Assembly (NCBI GenBank): GCA_905221605.1
Contig: CAJNDS010000765.1
Span: 1 to 64,000 of the forward strand
Reading direction: 5' to 3'
Source of the DNA: Symbiodinium natans
Lineage: Eukaryota; Sar; Dinophyceae; Suessiales; Symbiodiniaceae
Length of the DNA: 64,000 bases
Below, piece by piece: positions 1 through 11,700 of this stretch; position 1 is the first letter of the stretch, and the number at the start of each line of letters is the position of its first letter. A program made the translations under genes and the position numbers. The notes beneath the pieces are model-generated. The model made no database searches and was not told the origin of the DNA. It worked only from the letters and a program-made list of their open reading frames with translations.

Positions 1-344
1 CCCCCCCCCCCCCTTAAGCCCCCCCTTAAGCCCCCCCTTAAGCCCCCCCTTAAGCCCCCCCTTTATGAAATTTTACAAGATCAGTGTTCACAGACTGGCT
101 TGATCACACAATCCAGAATACACAAGATGCACAGCAAAGTCACTTGATGCAATCACTCACTCAGCAATCTTGTTTGTGCCGCCTTGAGCCAAAGCACCGA
201 GTCAATGCTCATGTTGAGCATGTCGCTGTGCCAATGCTTCTCTGGAAGCATGCCAATTGTGACCTTATATTCTAACACTTTAAGCCCCCCTTAAGCCCCC
301 CCCTTAAGCCCCCCCTTTAAGCCCCCCTTTAAGCCCCCCTTTAA
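1..344. repeat. CCCCCCTTTAAG-type satellite, left block
   Basis: Positions 1-65 and 278-344 are tandem copies of a roughly 10-12 bp unit of C-runs alternating with TTAAG or TTTAAG. The same unit returns at 16912, beyond the large element starting at 345, so both blocks belong to one array that was opened by insertions. The array is interrupted by a solo LTR (66-277). It contains no coding sequence. Confidence 0.85.
66..277 (-). mobile_element. Solo LTR in the satellite
   Basis: This 212-bp segment starts TGAAATTTTA and ends TCTAACA, the same edges as the LTRs of the outer element (345-647 and 16612-16911). Several inner blocks also match: ATGCAATC, CTCAGCAATCTT and CTTGAGCCAAAGCA. It is flanked by the 5-bp direct repeat CTTTA (61-65 and 278-282), the expected target-site duplication. 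With no internal region or second LTR it is best read as a solo LTR left by LTR-LTR recombination, from a diverged subfamily. Minus orientation is inferred from the related full element. Confidence 0.75.
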
Positions 345-647
345 TGAAATGTTCAAAGGTCACTTTCTGTACAATATTAGACTGTATGTAAACTACCAAA
401 CACATGACTGTTCAATCAATGGTCTTGACCACACCACAATACAAGCATACAACTGTCAGATGCAATCTCTCGCTCAGCAATCTTTTGTGTCACTTGGGCT
501 GAGCCAATCTTTAGGCACTTGAGCCAGTCTTGAGCCAAAGCATCATGGACATGGCAATGTCCACACGCCAATGTTCTCTGTCAGTGTTGCATGTTGTTCA
601 TGCAATGGACAATGTGCATGTGCAGGAAGTAAAGCTCAATCCTAACA
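345..647 (-). repeat. 3' LTR of the outer element
   Basis: 303 bp, starting TGAAATGTTC and ending CCTAACA, so TG...CA on either strand. It matches the right LTR apart from about three substitutions and one 3-bp indel (GTC present here). That is roughly 99% identity and indicates a fairly recent insertion. Confidence 0.9.
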
Positions 648-3600
648 CCGTCCCTTGAATGAATGCTTCAGCAATCATTCACACTAACAGCTTTACAACA
701 TATGACTGTACAACAATTCTTGATGCTGCCGACCTTCTTGGGGGTCAATCTTCATTTTGTTCTAGGGCAGTCATCTGTTACTTGGTAAAACAAAGACAAG
801 GGTCTGGAACTGGCATCTTGTGGCCAATTTCTTGTTCTAGAGTTCCATGACCTTTACAATCGCAAGATCAACAACTGCTTTGAATGAATGACTTAGCAAT
901 CATCCAAACACAGCTTACTCGCAGTCAATAGAACCAGAAACTAGAGACCAGTGAATCAGAAAGCGTTTTTCTGCCAACGGGGCTCAATGAGCTCAGTTCT
1001 TCTTCACGTCAAGACTGCAATAACTTTTGGTTGCAGTCAACCTATCCGAAGGCATTCTTGGATTTGTCAATCTTTCTGCACCAAAGGCTCGTCGCTTCGT
1101 GTGACATTCTGAGAAATGGCTTTGATGTCACAATGAGTAGGCCAATGTGACTCAACATGCTCAATACGGCAGGTCTTGCAACATAGGTGGAGTTGCAATG
1201 ACTTTCCAGATCCAAGTTCAATACGGTGTCCAACACCATACCGAAGATCTCAATGAAAGCAATCCAATCGCAATCATTCGTCTTCTTCCGGAAACAACGC
1301 AAAACATCCCATGAGGCAGTCACTAGCAGACTGCAAACAAAACCAATCACTGTTCGTGCAATTGAAATCTGCAGCATGAGAACAATGACAGAACCAAACT
1401 AATTTGGTAAAACCTCAATACTGTGCGAAGAGGTTCAAAAGAAGCAGCTGACCAATGAGCAATGCTGAGACAACGCTGTCACTCAAGTAGGACCAGCCAG
1501 GTTGCATCCAACGCAATCCAGAAGATTCCCACGCGCAGGTTTGCAACGGCGATCAATACGCTGCTTTAGAGCAGGGTCAAGGAAGCAATCTCAAATCTGC
1601 ACTCCGAAAGAATGACCCTTCTCACAACTTGCAGAACCGAGCTATGCCACGTAGAGATAGCAATGCCGGATATATGGCTTCCTGAAACCAGTGTATGTCA
1701 ACCGCGAAGAAGATATCACCAATCGACTCGGCCTGAAACAAAATGGTAGATAAGCAAAGCAACCAATGAAACCATTCCATCATCCAAAGAACTCTCATGC
1801 ACTGATACAGTTGCCAATAAAAGTCTGACTCCACGCAAAACTTGAATTCCAATCCTACACAACTATGGGTTGTGAGCTATACAACTTTGGGTTATGAGCC
1901 CAATGAGGCGTTCCACCAAGCTCGCGGCTACCAGCGACGCTACCAGCGATATTCGATCTCACTGTGGTCGAATGAATGCAATGACTCGGTTTGCACATAG
2001 AAAAAATACGGAAATAAAGAATCACAAATAATAATAATGAGTTCACAAGTGCTGGTAAATACCACGAAGACGAAGCAACTGCGAATACCTCCAGCAACTG
2101 CGAATGCCTCCAAGCATATGTCAATCCCAATCAAAAATCCATCGTCTCGCTCTCAATGACCAGAGTGGTCAATGCATAACGTTTGCAGAATAACCAATCA
2201 CCACCAGTGTCCATATTAGCTCTTCGTGGCCGTCATAAAATCAAGCGTCATTGGCGATGTCCCCTGCAATATACATAGGACCATCTGTCAAAGGGCAACG
2301 TCAAACCGTAAAATCACAATCGCATCGGCGAAGTGTGCGATGTAAGGATCAATGGCACTCAACAATTGCCATGAAGAAACATCACGCGGAAGCAATATCC
2401 GCACAACGCGAAGATCAGAAGCAAGGAATATCAGACACCACCAATCCTTCGTGCATCCTGCTCAATCCAGCATGTTGCCATAGTATCTGGCACTTTTCGG
2501 GCAACAATACAGACAATCTCGCCAGTCTTCTTCTCGTAAAGCAACGCTCTAAACCAAGAGGCATTTGAAAACGGGCTACCTCTCGCTAGAAAAGCAGCAA
2601 AGCAATCAGCTGTAGGAAATCATGCTGCAATCCTGCAACGATGCAGTGAACCAGACACAAGCTCGGCTCATTCCACACCTGTCAACAGCTTCTCGAGGTC
2701 AATAAGCTGTTATCAGCCAAGCGCTGGGGCAATGAACTCCAGAGGATGAGCGCGTCGCCAGAAAACCACAATGCCACTGACATGTTATATCAGGAGAAAT
2801 GGGTAAGCCACTTCGTCGCAATCGGCACCATGCAGAAAATAGCAGCACTCGTTCGCGCAATTGTTCACCAATCTCACACGCTGACTGCAATGTAGCACAC
2901 ACCGCCAAAGTGAAGGAACAATGCTTCATCTTGTGATCAGTCTGCGGAACGCAAACCAATCTGCTGCGGTCTTGAAAGAAGGAACTTGAATCACGCACTC
3001 AATCTGCAAGCAGCACAGGTAGTGACGATGAGCTGCTGCACAATGAAACTGAGTATCTGTGCTGGGCAACACAAACTCAATCCGAGGACTTGCCAATGCC
3101 TCGCACTGTACAATGCAAAGCCATCTTCGTGAATCTCGATTGTCTTGTTATGGCAATCCGAAGAACCAAAAAGCAATCACTGGCACTGAAGGAAAAATCA
3201 TCAGTCATGTACTCAATACAAACTGTGAAGTCAAAGTCTGCAATAATACTCTTCTGCCATCTGCACAGTCAAACCAATCCGAGTGGACATGCAGTTCGTG
3301 GAATCATCAAAGGTGTCTCCAATTGTTGAAGCTATACAGCTCTACAAGAATACAACCAGTCTGAACAAACGAAGTCCTAGGGATAAGGCTCAAAGCAATC
3401 CCGCGGAAACCATCTCCAGCAGAATGAATGGCAACCATTTGTCCTTACCACTTGTACTCGTCACTCGTCGCAAAGAAAACGCAATCGCAGTACTGGAGAA
3501 AACCATGGCTACAATCAGGGATCAAGGCGTAGGACGAATCAGCAATCGCATCTGCCAGTTTCAAGAAAGAAAACAACAACACTAGGTCAAGGCCAATCAG

Positions 3601-4145
3601 AATGGTCGCTTCTTCTATGTACAAGAAGAGGTCTCCTGAAGGAACAATGGAGGAAAATCACCTACCAATGTTTCCTTAGGTCTGGCTCCTACATACAATT
3701 GCTCCTCGGCAATAGGAAACAACTTCGGGCAATTCACCCTTTGATCGGTTCCTGAGGTTCCTAAACTCAATCATTCAAAACAGGCTCATCAAAACAACAC
3801 TAGACCACAATGCTCTCGCGAACTTTCTGGCAGTCCAATCCTAACGAGCAACATGACCGAAAGCTAAACGCAGCACAGATAGGGTCCGGGCAATGAGCAA
3901 CTGTAACTAAGGCCTGGACGGCGGACAACAACAAGCAGCTGAGCAATGTGCATCAGTGATATCAACAAATCTGGCACCGAATTTCGACGCAAAGAAGCGC
4001 AATCGGCTCTTCACGACATCAATCTCTAAGATGCAAAGAAAGCAAACCACACGACAGCTCGACCAACGAAGTACAAATATAGCCCAAATCAGCCACTCAA
4101 TCAACGCATAAATCAGATCAACAATTCAAGCCTTCAGGCAATACC
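648..4145. other. Non-coding interior of the outer element, 3' part
   Basis: No protein of a known family can be read on either strand; the longest open frames are about 110 codons and look random. The plus strand is conspicuously rich in A and C, with very many CAAT/GCAATC words, so the element's sense (minus) strand is rich in G and T. At 4141-4150, ATACCTGGAG is the left flank of the nested insertion and contains its target site. Confidence 0.7.
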
Positions 4146-4150
4146 TGGAG
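4146..4150. repeat. Target-site duplication TGGAG, left copy
   Basis: TGGAG here and at 12566-12570 flanks the nested copia element exactly at the TG/CA ends of its LTRs. Confidence 0.93.
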
Positions 4151-4284
4151 TGAAAATGTTTTGAACTCTCAAAGACGCCTGCAGATGCAACTCGATCTCA
4201 AAGTGAAACATGTGAGTGCATGAAATACTGCAAAGCAAATCACATGATAAAATGGGGACTTTCGATACGGCAAAATGTTCAACA
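4151..4284 (-). repeat. 3' LTR of the nested copia element
   Basis: 134 bp with TG...CA termini, identical base for base to 12432-12565. It is short for a copia LTR. Sense-strand R, U3 and U5 limits cannot be set without transcript ends. Confidence 0.95.
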
Positions 4285-4819
4285 CCCCGCCTCGATGCTG
4301 CATTGAGCTGGCGGAATGCTTGCTTCGTCTACTTCACATTTGCCGATGCCCCACAAGAAACAACAACATACTTAGTTCAGGATTGCACTCCAAAAGTCTT
4401 GGCGTCTTCTAAGCTCTGCCTCGAAGGTCTTTGGCTTAGCTTCCACTACGCAGCACTGTACAGCTACGGCCTATGCAGAATCTCTTCCCACCGGCTGGTG
4501 AGGACAGAGATGTAGATGCTTGTATGGCCCAAGCGCAAGCACACAAGGTCTTTTGAAGATCTCGTCAGAGATTGTGATGGCCTAATTACCATCAGGGCAC
4601 GATTGCCCTCTGCGGGTTCAGGGTGCTCCACACCCATCACAGTCGATGTCGGGTTGTCAAGGATTGACACCAAATTGGTGTGGCAAGTTGTGGTGACGTT
4701 ACAGAACACAAGGACTGGCAAGTGAAGTTTCATGAGCATCACAAGCTATGTACACGAAGCTATATACATGCGACCACTGCGCAGCATCATGAACATTTCC
4801 AAGTGGAAACTGAATTGTC
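4285..4819 (-). other. 3' untranslated region of the nested copia element
   Basis: Lies between the stop of the third ORF and the 3' LTR. The sense-strand tract GAGGCGGGG (4285-4293) touches the LTR and is the likely polypurine primer for plus-strand synthesis, although it is short and interrupted by a C. Small open frames here show no recognisable domain. Confidence 0.6.
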
Positions 4820-5737
4820 TCATCCCCCACATTCCTTGCATGGCTTGAAACCTCGTCTGATGGCCTCACGCCTGCTGTACCTCAATACTCGCTTTGCACA
4901 CTTCAGTTTAGGACATTCCCGCACACTGTGGAACGCATATCCACGGCTCGCGGTCACGAACACGATGCGATGCCCTTGCGGGTCCCTGACTGACATGTGG
5001 TCTGGTGTTTGTGGTGGTGCATCGCACTGCTCAAGGATCGGCAAAGCATTCTCACGCAACCAAGCATTAAGATTTGCCTCAACCTCACTCCAAGATGTGC
5101 TCGCACTCGGCTGCGTAGCGCCCGGCACTGCAGTTGACGGTGCAGCTGTCGGGTCTGGTTCATCATCGCTTGTGTCTCCTTCGGTGGCTTGCTGCTGCAA
5201 GTTAAGGTTAGGGTCTGTCTTAGGGATCTCGGCGGGTTCGGGACCTATCCTATCCCCAGGAACCGAAACCCCACCAACCTTTATGTGCACGCTCACCGTG
5301 GGTGCACTTGCTGCTCCTGCCTCAGCAGTCTCACGAAGTTGCGACGCTCTGCTCCGTCGGCAGCAGAAACAGATGCATACCATCACAAGGATTGTGCTTT
5401 GTGCAAGCATCAGGCTCGCCTGCGGGTGATTAACCATGAAGTCATGGATCAAGAAAATCGCATGTAGCACTCTTTCAAGAAAACTCCACAGCATGCTCTC
5501 GTAGCCACCATCAGCCTCATCGCCTGTGTCTCGGCCCAAGGCGTCTGCACTGGTATTGGGCTCATCTGGGTTGACACCAGCAATGTTGTCAAGCTGAAGG
5601 ATTAACGCAAGAACCTGAAGAACTTGTTGCACGTTAACTGATCCCTTCTTGACTACTCTGCAAATCTTCCGTCGCGATTCGTGATCAAGCAGCTCAGATT
5701 CACTGACCACCTGGAACCCATTGTCCTTGCAGCGCAC
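4820..5737 (-). CDS. Third ORF of the nested copia: membrane segment plus Cys/His zinc-binding-like tail
   Basis: 305 codons, starting 37 bp past the Gag-Pol stop and on the same strand, so it sits in the env-like position. Residues 107-126 form one strongly hydrophobic, Cys-rich segment (ILVMVCICFCC), followed directly by basic residues (RRSR), as in a single-pass membrane protein. Residues 135-225 are acidic and Pro/Ser/Thr-rich. The C-terminus (267-305) has a His270-x4-Cys275 ... Pro299-Cys300-x2-Cys303 arrangement ending FKPCKECGG. This resembles the small zinc-binding fold related to the Ada N-terminal domain, with its H..C ... A...G..PC..C pattern. No signal peptide is evident. Env-like third ORFs are known in some plant copia elements (Sireviruses), but this protein has no visible similarity to them. 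Function unknown; I would not call it an envelope protein. Confidence 0.7.
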   Translation of the reverse strand: MRCKDNGFQVVSESELLDHESRRKICRVVKKGSVNVQQVLQVLALILQLDNIAGVNPDEPNTSADALGRDTGDEADGGYESMLWSFLERVLHAIFLIHDFMVNHPQASLMLAQSTILVMVCICFCCRRSRASQLRETAEAGAASAPTVSVHIKVGGVSVPGDRIGPEPAEIPKTDPNLNLQQQATEGDTSDDEPDPTAAPSTAVPGATQPSASTSWSEVEANLNAWLRENALPILEQCDAPPQTPDHMSVRDPQGHRIVFVTASRGYAFHSVRECPKLKCAKRVLRYSRREAIRRGFKPCKECGG

Positions 5738-5773
5738 GTTCAGCCTTCCAAGCAGGAACTCAATCCTCTCAGG

Positions 5774-8700
5774 CTAAAGTGCTTTCGTCGGCAAATCCGA
5801 CACGTTGTCTCCCGTGCCCACGGGAATCACCTCAAGGAGTTTCTCCTGAGTCTTTTGCTGCAGCCACAGCAACTTCCCGTCTATGTGCCGCGTTCGGCCT
5901 ACCCCCTGACGATTGCCAAGGGATCTGGCGGCAGCATTGTCGCATAGGCACGACAACTTCACATCAAGGTCTGGGCACACGTGGCATATGCAGTTTTGCA
6001 ACAGGATGGCGGTGGCGCTGCCTGCAACAAGCGAGTTATACTCGGCTTCACACGATGACAGGCTTATAACCTTTTGCGTGTGAGAGCTTGAATACAGCAG
6101 TTGGCCATCCCATACCACGCAACAAGCGGACACGCTGCGGCGTGTGCGTTTGTCTCCACTCCAGTCGCTGTCTGAGAACATTTCGAGCACTGAGGTTTTG
6201 TGCTCAGACACACGGTTGCACACCAGCCCCTTTCCCAAGGTTGGCTTTGAAAGCCCGATCACATGTGACCGATGGGAACTCACATAGCTCGTGAGGTGCC
6301 TTAGCAGTTTCCAGCACCCTTGCGTAGGCTTGTGTGCACGGGTCGCGAGATACCGGATGCCGAACTGAGATGCCAGCAAATCAACGCTCAGATACATGAG
6401 TATCCCCAAGGCAGATCTGTAGCGCGTCGCCGTCTCCGGATCAAGCTCTGGGTCTGGCTCAGAATCAGTTGGCAATCCCCCAGTTGGGAACGGTGCTGCC
6501 TTGGACCTCGCCTTTGCACCTGATAAACCCGTTACTTGAAGAAGTTTGTCCAAGTACTTAACGTCAGGCTCTACAACCAAAAGCTCAGGGCTCACAAGGA
6601 CGTGGCGCCTCTTCAGAAAAGTTACTTCTTCTCCTACTGAACGGATCCAATCAACCGAAACTTTGAATTTGCTTTTCAGGTGCCTCTCTAGGTCCTCCAA
6701 GCGTTTCACAGGTCCTGTGCACAGCATGTCGTCGACGTGCACCATGCCTGCCCCGGCTGGCTTTGGAATTCTGAACAAGACAGGCTGTTCGGCAAGCGGC
6801 TCTGCCTCAACAGCTGTTTTGATTTCCTGCATGAAATCCCGAAACCAGGTAGCCGACCCGTCTCTCTGCCCCGGCAGCATGCGTAGTAGCCTGAACCACT
6901 GGCCATTCACTTTGGTCAGGGTTTCATGCTCTTGCTTGCACTGGAGAAAAGCGTCTGAAACGTCAAGGCTCATCAGTGCCCATCCTTCGTGGAAGTGGCG
7001 AACGAAGAGGGCCGGTATGATGCGCAGCATGCACTGTGTCGTGGTCGGGGCAAAGAGATGCTGTCTCTCTGGATCCAAATGTGCAAACTCTCTTGCGACT
7101 AACCTGGATCTCCTCAGCCACTTCTTTTCGCCACCCAAAGTTTTAGCACGCCAGCTGCGTACATACTTGGATGACAACGTCCTGTGGCCTGGCTGCCACG
7201 ATTGCATTTGCTCAAGCACACTGCTGCCCAGGAGGCGTGCAAGTTCGAATGCGTCCGCTGCAGCATCAATTTCTGCTTGCTCAGATGCACTGCACTGTGG
7301 CTCGACTTCGCTGAAAGGCTTGATCAAGATTGAAGGGATGTCAAGGTCAGAACCAGGCTGTTCTGCCCACTCACTTTGATTGTCATCCTGGTCTTCGCAA
7401 TCAAGAAATTGCTCTGCACTTTCGTCTACCAACTCAATGGATTCATCAAGATGGAACATTTCTGCATCATGTGCACTAACTTGCAAAGCATCAAGCCTCA
7501 GCTTCTTCCGGGCTGGTGCATCCCCGCCTGTGTGCTCAGCGGCATGCCTCACGACTCCTGGTGGCAACATGTCCTCTGCTTGGTCCACGCTCGCCATAGG
7601 AGAATCTAGGGGGGCGACCCCTATTGGTGTTTCAGCCTGTGGCGGCTGAAGCGGTGTTGAGCTCATGGGCGTAGGCGGCTCAGGTGTGTATGCAGCTGGC
7701 ATGCGTGGTGGTGGTGGCACAAGCTCCGAAAGCATGGCATCGTCAGGCAACAAGTGTTCTGGAAAGGGCATGGGACGCTCTGATGCTCCCTGCTGCGACG
7801 GCACTTCGGCCACTTGCTCATGTGCCGCCTCTCCTGCCTCTTCCCCGCCTGCGCTCAACGCCTCTGCCTGAGTCTTCTGTTTGCGGGCTTGGCCAACTTG
7901 TCCTGCAAGGAACGACGCCTGTGTCCACGGCATGTCTACCAGACTGGCACACATTGTCGCTAGATATTGCTTAGGCAACCTGCGGATGGATCTGGAAGAT
8001 AGCATGTAACCCCCTTCAGTGACTCCAAAATGCAAGTCTGAAACCGGAAGTTTCCCTAGCCAAAGCATTTTGCACCATCTAGCTTTTCCTTTTATGGAAC
8101 TTTTGACACGGGCAAACACTGTCTCCCCAAAACACACCAATTTGCCTAGGTACGGCCGCCCATTTATCACGTGAAAAGCACTTAGATCATTTTGCCTAGA
8201 CATCCGCATGTGCAACCACGCGGCGTGGCGCCAAGCATAGGCGTGCATCGGGTGGCTGGACCCGATGGTGGTCTCTGCCCGCTCTTCGAATTGGTCCAAG
8301 ATGCATCCTGCCAATTGTCTGATGCCGTCTATGCTCTGCTCGGCCTCGTTGCCCTGATGATCACTCGCCTCCGTCTGCTCAAGATGGGTCTGGAGGCCCA
8401 TTTTGCTGCGGAAGGCCTTGATGCCTCGTTGCAGGGCCAGGCAGGCCGGCTCTGAGTCTGACCTTATGGTGCATGTTTGGTGGCCACAGTAGTTCAAGAA
8501 TCTGCAAGTTTCGGCAACAAGGTACTTGAAAGCGATTGTGCCACCTTTGGCAGGTGTCGGAATGGCATGGACTGCACCAGTGTGGGAATCCTTCAACACC
8601 AGCACCACAAGTTTCTCTTGCGTGTGACCTTCAAACTGGGCAGGAGTGCGCCTACCAGTACCTTCAAACTGGGCAGGAGTGCGCCTACCAGTATATGCAA

Positions 8701-11700
8701 AATCCATGCAGCACACGGAATCCTCACGCACATCTGGCTTTGCACGCACATGCTTATCTGCTTTAGCTCTGAACCTCACGCAATGCGGGCACCAGTCAGC
8801 ATAAGGCATGTGACTCAACTCGTGGCGCCTCTGCTCCTCAGCCGTGGGTGCTTCCACGAACTTTTGCTCACGCAACGGCTCACGCCCATCTGTCTGGAAC
8901 TCGTGCTGCTGCAGCAGCTCCTGTGTCTTCAGGTGCTGCTCTATCCTCTGGAGGACAGTCTTCTTGCCCCCTGACTTGCCTATCCCAAGGACTTGGCATG
9001 CCGTTCTAAGGGTGCTAAGGGTACAACCCAAGTGAAGCTCTATGCCATTCACGATTACATGCCCTTGAGCTGGCACATCCTCGGCTTGAACAAGTGGTCC
9101 AACGCCTCCACCATCATCACCAGTAGCAACATTTTCATCGTGCTCATCATGCTCTTCAAAATTCATTGCATCATCTGGCACATCAGGAAAATCATCATCA
9201 GGCGGTGCTGCTGAAGGCATGGCATTGGGCACACGAGAGAACAAGCTGTCGATGTTCACGGGATGCACAGACCCGATGGTGATGGTCTGACGGTTCACCG
9301 GAGGGGCAATCTCGCAATCTGCTTGATCAAGATTTTCCACAAGGCTGTTGACCTCGATCACTTGCCAGCCTGTGGGTCTCTGCTGCAGTGTCGTCCTGTA
9401 TGCCACCCCTTTGTGCCCAAGTGGGACTGTCACATCAAGGAAGTTTGTGGTATAATCTCTACGGGCAAAGATGCCGGGCTGAACCTCGACAAACTTATCC
9501 GGCAGGCTTAACCAAACATCCCCAACCGTTAGCGCCATCACAGCTCTGTCGGCCTCGTGATTAGTACACACTGATACATTCATGATTGTTCCAGTGGCGT
9601 GCAAGGAATTGTGGCGATAATGCAATGGTACACGGATCGCATTGTCCGGGCTCGTCAAGAAAGGGGTATTGTCGGTATGTATCAGATTCCAACCCCGTTT
9701 GAGGAGTTTCCCCACACTAAACAACGGTTGCGTCACACTCCCCAACAACCACCTTTCCTTGAACTGAACCCCATCTATGTCAAGCACTGCCGTCCTCATT
9801 TGTGATCCCGAAATCACACTTCCCTGAGCATCACGATAGCTGTTTGTCGTGATGCCGCCAGCAACCCCAACATGGCGCCAGGATTCGGGCAGGCACGACT
9901 CGTCCGAGCCTGAGTCTATCACTAGCTCTTTTGTGGTTCCTGGCATGTCAGAGGTCACTGCGCGCACGCACAGCGCATCGCGCGCATCAGCACTCTTCTG
10001 AGTCATCAATGCGTGCCTTATCCTTGCCGGGACATGCTTGCTGACTTCACACTTGCGCTTGGTGTTGCATTCGGCGGCAAAGTTGCTCGCATGGGTGCTC
10101 AAACACGCAGCTGCACAGGCAGGCCTGTCACTAGGCATCAAGTTGATACCACATAGTTCGCCCTCAGGCACGGTCCAGGCACCATCTTCATCTGCATATG
10201 ACATGTCAAACATCTCAACGCTGGTGCTTGGAACAACAGGCTGCAACTCGGCTGGCTTAGGTGAAGTCACCGCTGCATTTGCAACCGATTGGCACAAACT
10301 CACAAAGCTCAACCAACTCGGGTCAGGGTCGTCCTGGCGGGATTGCCCATCACACATGAGCACTGCATTGATGCGACCCTCTTGGCAAATGGTGAACTCC
10401 GGGCTTGTCATGTCAATCGCAACACGAGCAACACGATGCTGGGTGGTGGCAGTGCTTGGCGCAACTTGAGAAACTGAAGGTCCGAGCGTGCTCACAGTCG
10501 TTGCAGCGTCGGAAGGTTGCCCAGATGGTGCATTCTGGACTGCTTGGACACGCGGTGCACTCCAACACTCACTGGCATAATGACCCTTCTTACCGCAATT
10601 ATGACATGTTCCCTTTGCACGCTGGCCTTTACCTGTGCCTGGGCTTTCTTGGTGGGGACCTTTGCCTTTGGGCTGCCTCTCCTTGCCTTTGCCTTTGGGA
10701 TGCCTCTCCTTGCCTTTGCCTTTGGGCTGCCTCTCCTTGCCTTTGCCTTTGGGATGTTTCTCCTTCCCTTTGCCTTTGGGATGCCTCTCCTTGTCCCTGC
10801 GGATCAACGCATCCACTTCCATGGGCACTGGCGATTGCTCTTGCCCAGCACTTGGCGCCATGGGCACCACACCCAAAGCCTGGTGCATCTTCGCTGAGGT
10901 CCAGGAGGTGGTCGTCACCTCATAGCCCAGGACGTAATCCCTGATGCTCTGGTATGTGCTAGCTTCAGACATTTGCAGCTGCACATGTTGTCTCAGCGCA
11001 TGAGGCAGGCAACGGACGAGTGTCCCTAGCATCACGTGCTCACCTGGCGAGTTGTTGGTGACCTTGCGATATTCTTCAGCTACCCTTTCTAACCCCTGAA
11101 TTTGTTCACGAAGGCTCCGGTCTTTCGTGAAGGTTGGCAGGCTCATCAAGGCGTTCAGAAGGGCTAAACCTCGGAACTTGGTTCGTGGTGCAAACGTGTT
11201 TGTCAGGACTCTCCAAACCTCCAGGCCACTCTTGTCAGACACTTGGCGAAGGATGGCTTTAGGCTTTGCACGCAGAACACTGGCAAGGATTGCAAACAGC
11301 CGCTGGGATCTCGCGACGCGGGCTGCGTCGGCTGTGCTCAGATCCACTGGCGTGTTGAGGTTTTCCTCCACGATCTTGAGGTCCGTTTCGTACTCATGAT
11401 CTGCGAAGACTAGCCAGGTTCGAAAGCTATGACTCCATTCAGCCCATTGAGCAACATCATTGTCATGCACAGCACTGCCAAACTCCGTAGGACGGTTCAA
11501 GATCTTATTTGCATCGGCAAACCCCGCTGTACCACTCGAACTTGAGGGCCGGGCAACGGCTGCTTGAGCAGCCTGTGCTGCAGCTTGGGCCGTCTCGACC
11601 ATCTGCGCCATCAGCATCTGCATCTGGGCCATGTCAAGCTGTCCTGCTGCAGGGCTGCCTGGGAGGAACGGGTTTCCACTGCCACTGGCTGTGGCTTCCT

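Noticed and set aside
1-344. Chromosome end (telomere) at the left edge
   Set aside because: The CCCCCCTTTAAG unit is not the TTTAGGG telomere repeat seen at 31.4 kb, and the same array continues at 16.9 kb.
4680-5429. 249-codon plus-strand frame
   Set aside because: Antisense to the third ORF of the nested copia, with no domain of its own.
6546-7379. 277-codon plus-strand frame
   Set aside because: Antisense shadow of the reverse transcriptase region of the minus-strand Gag-Pol.
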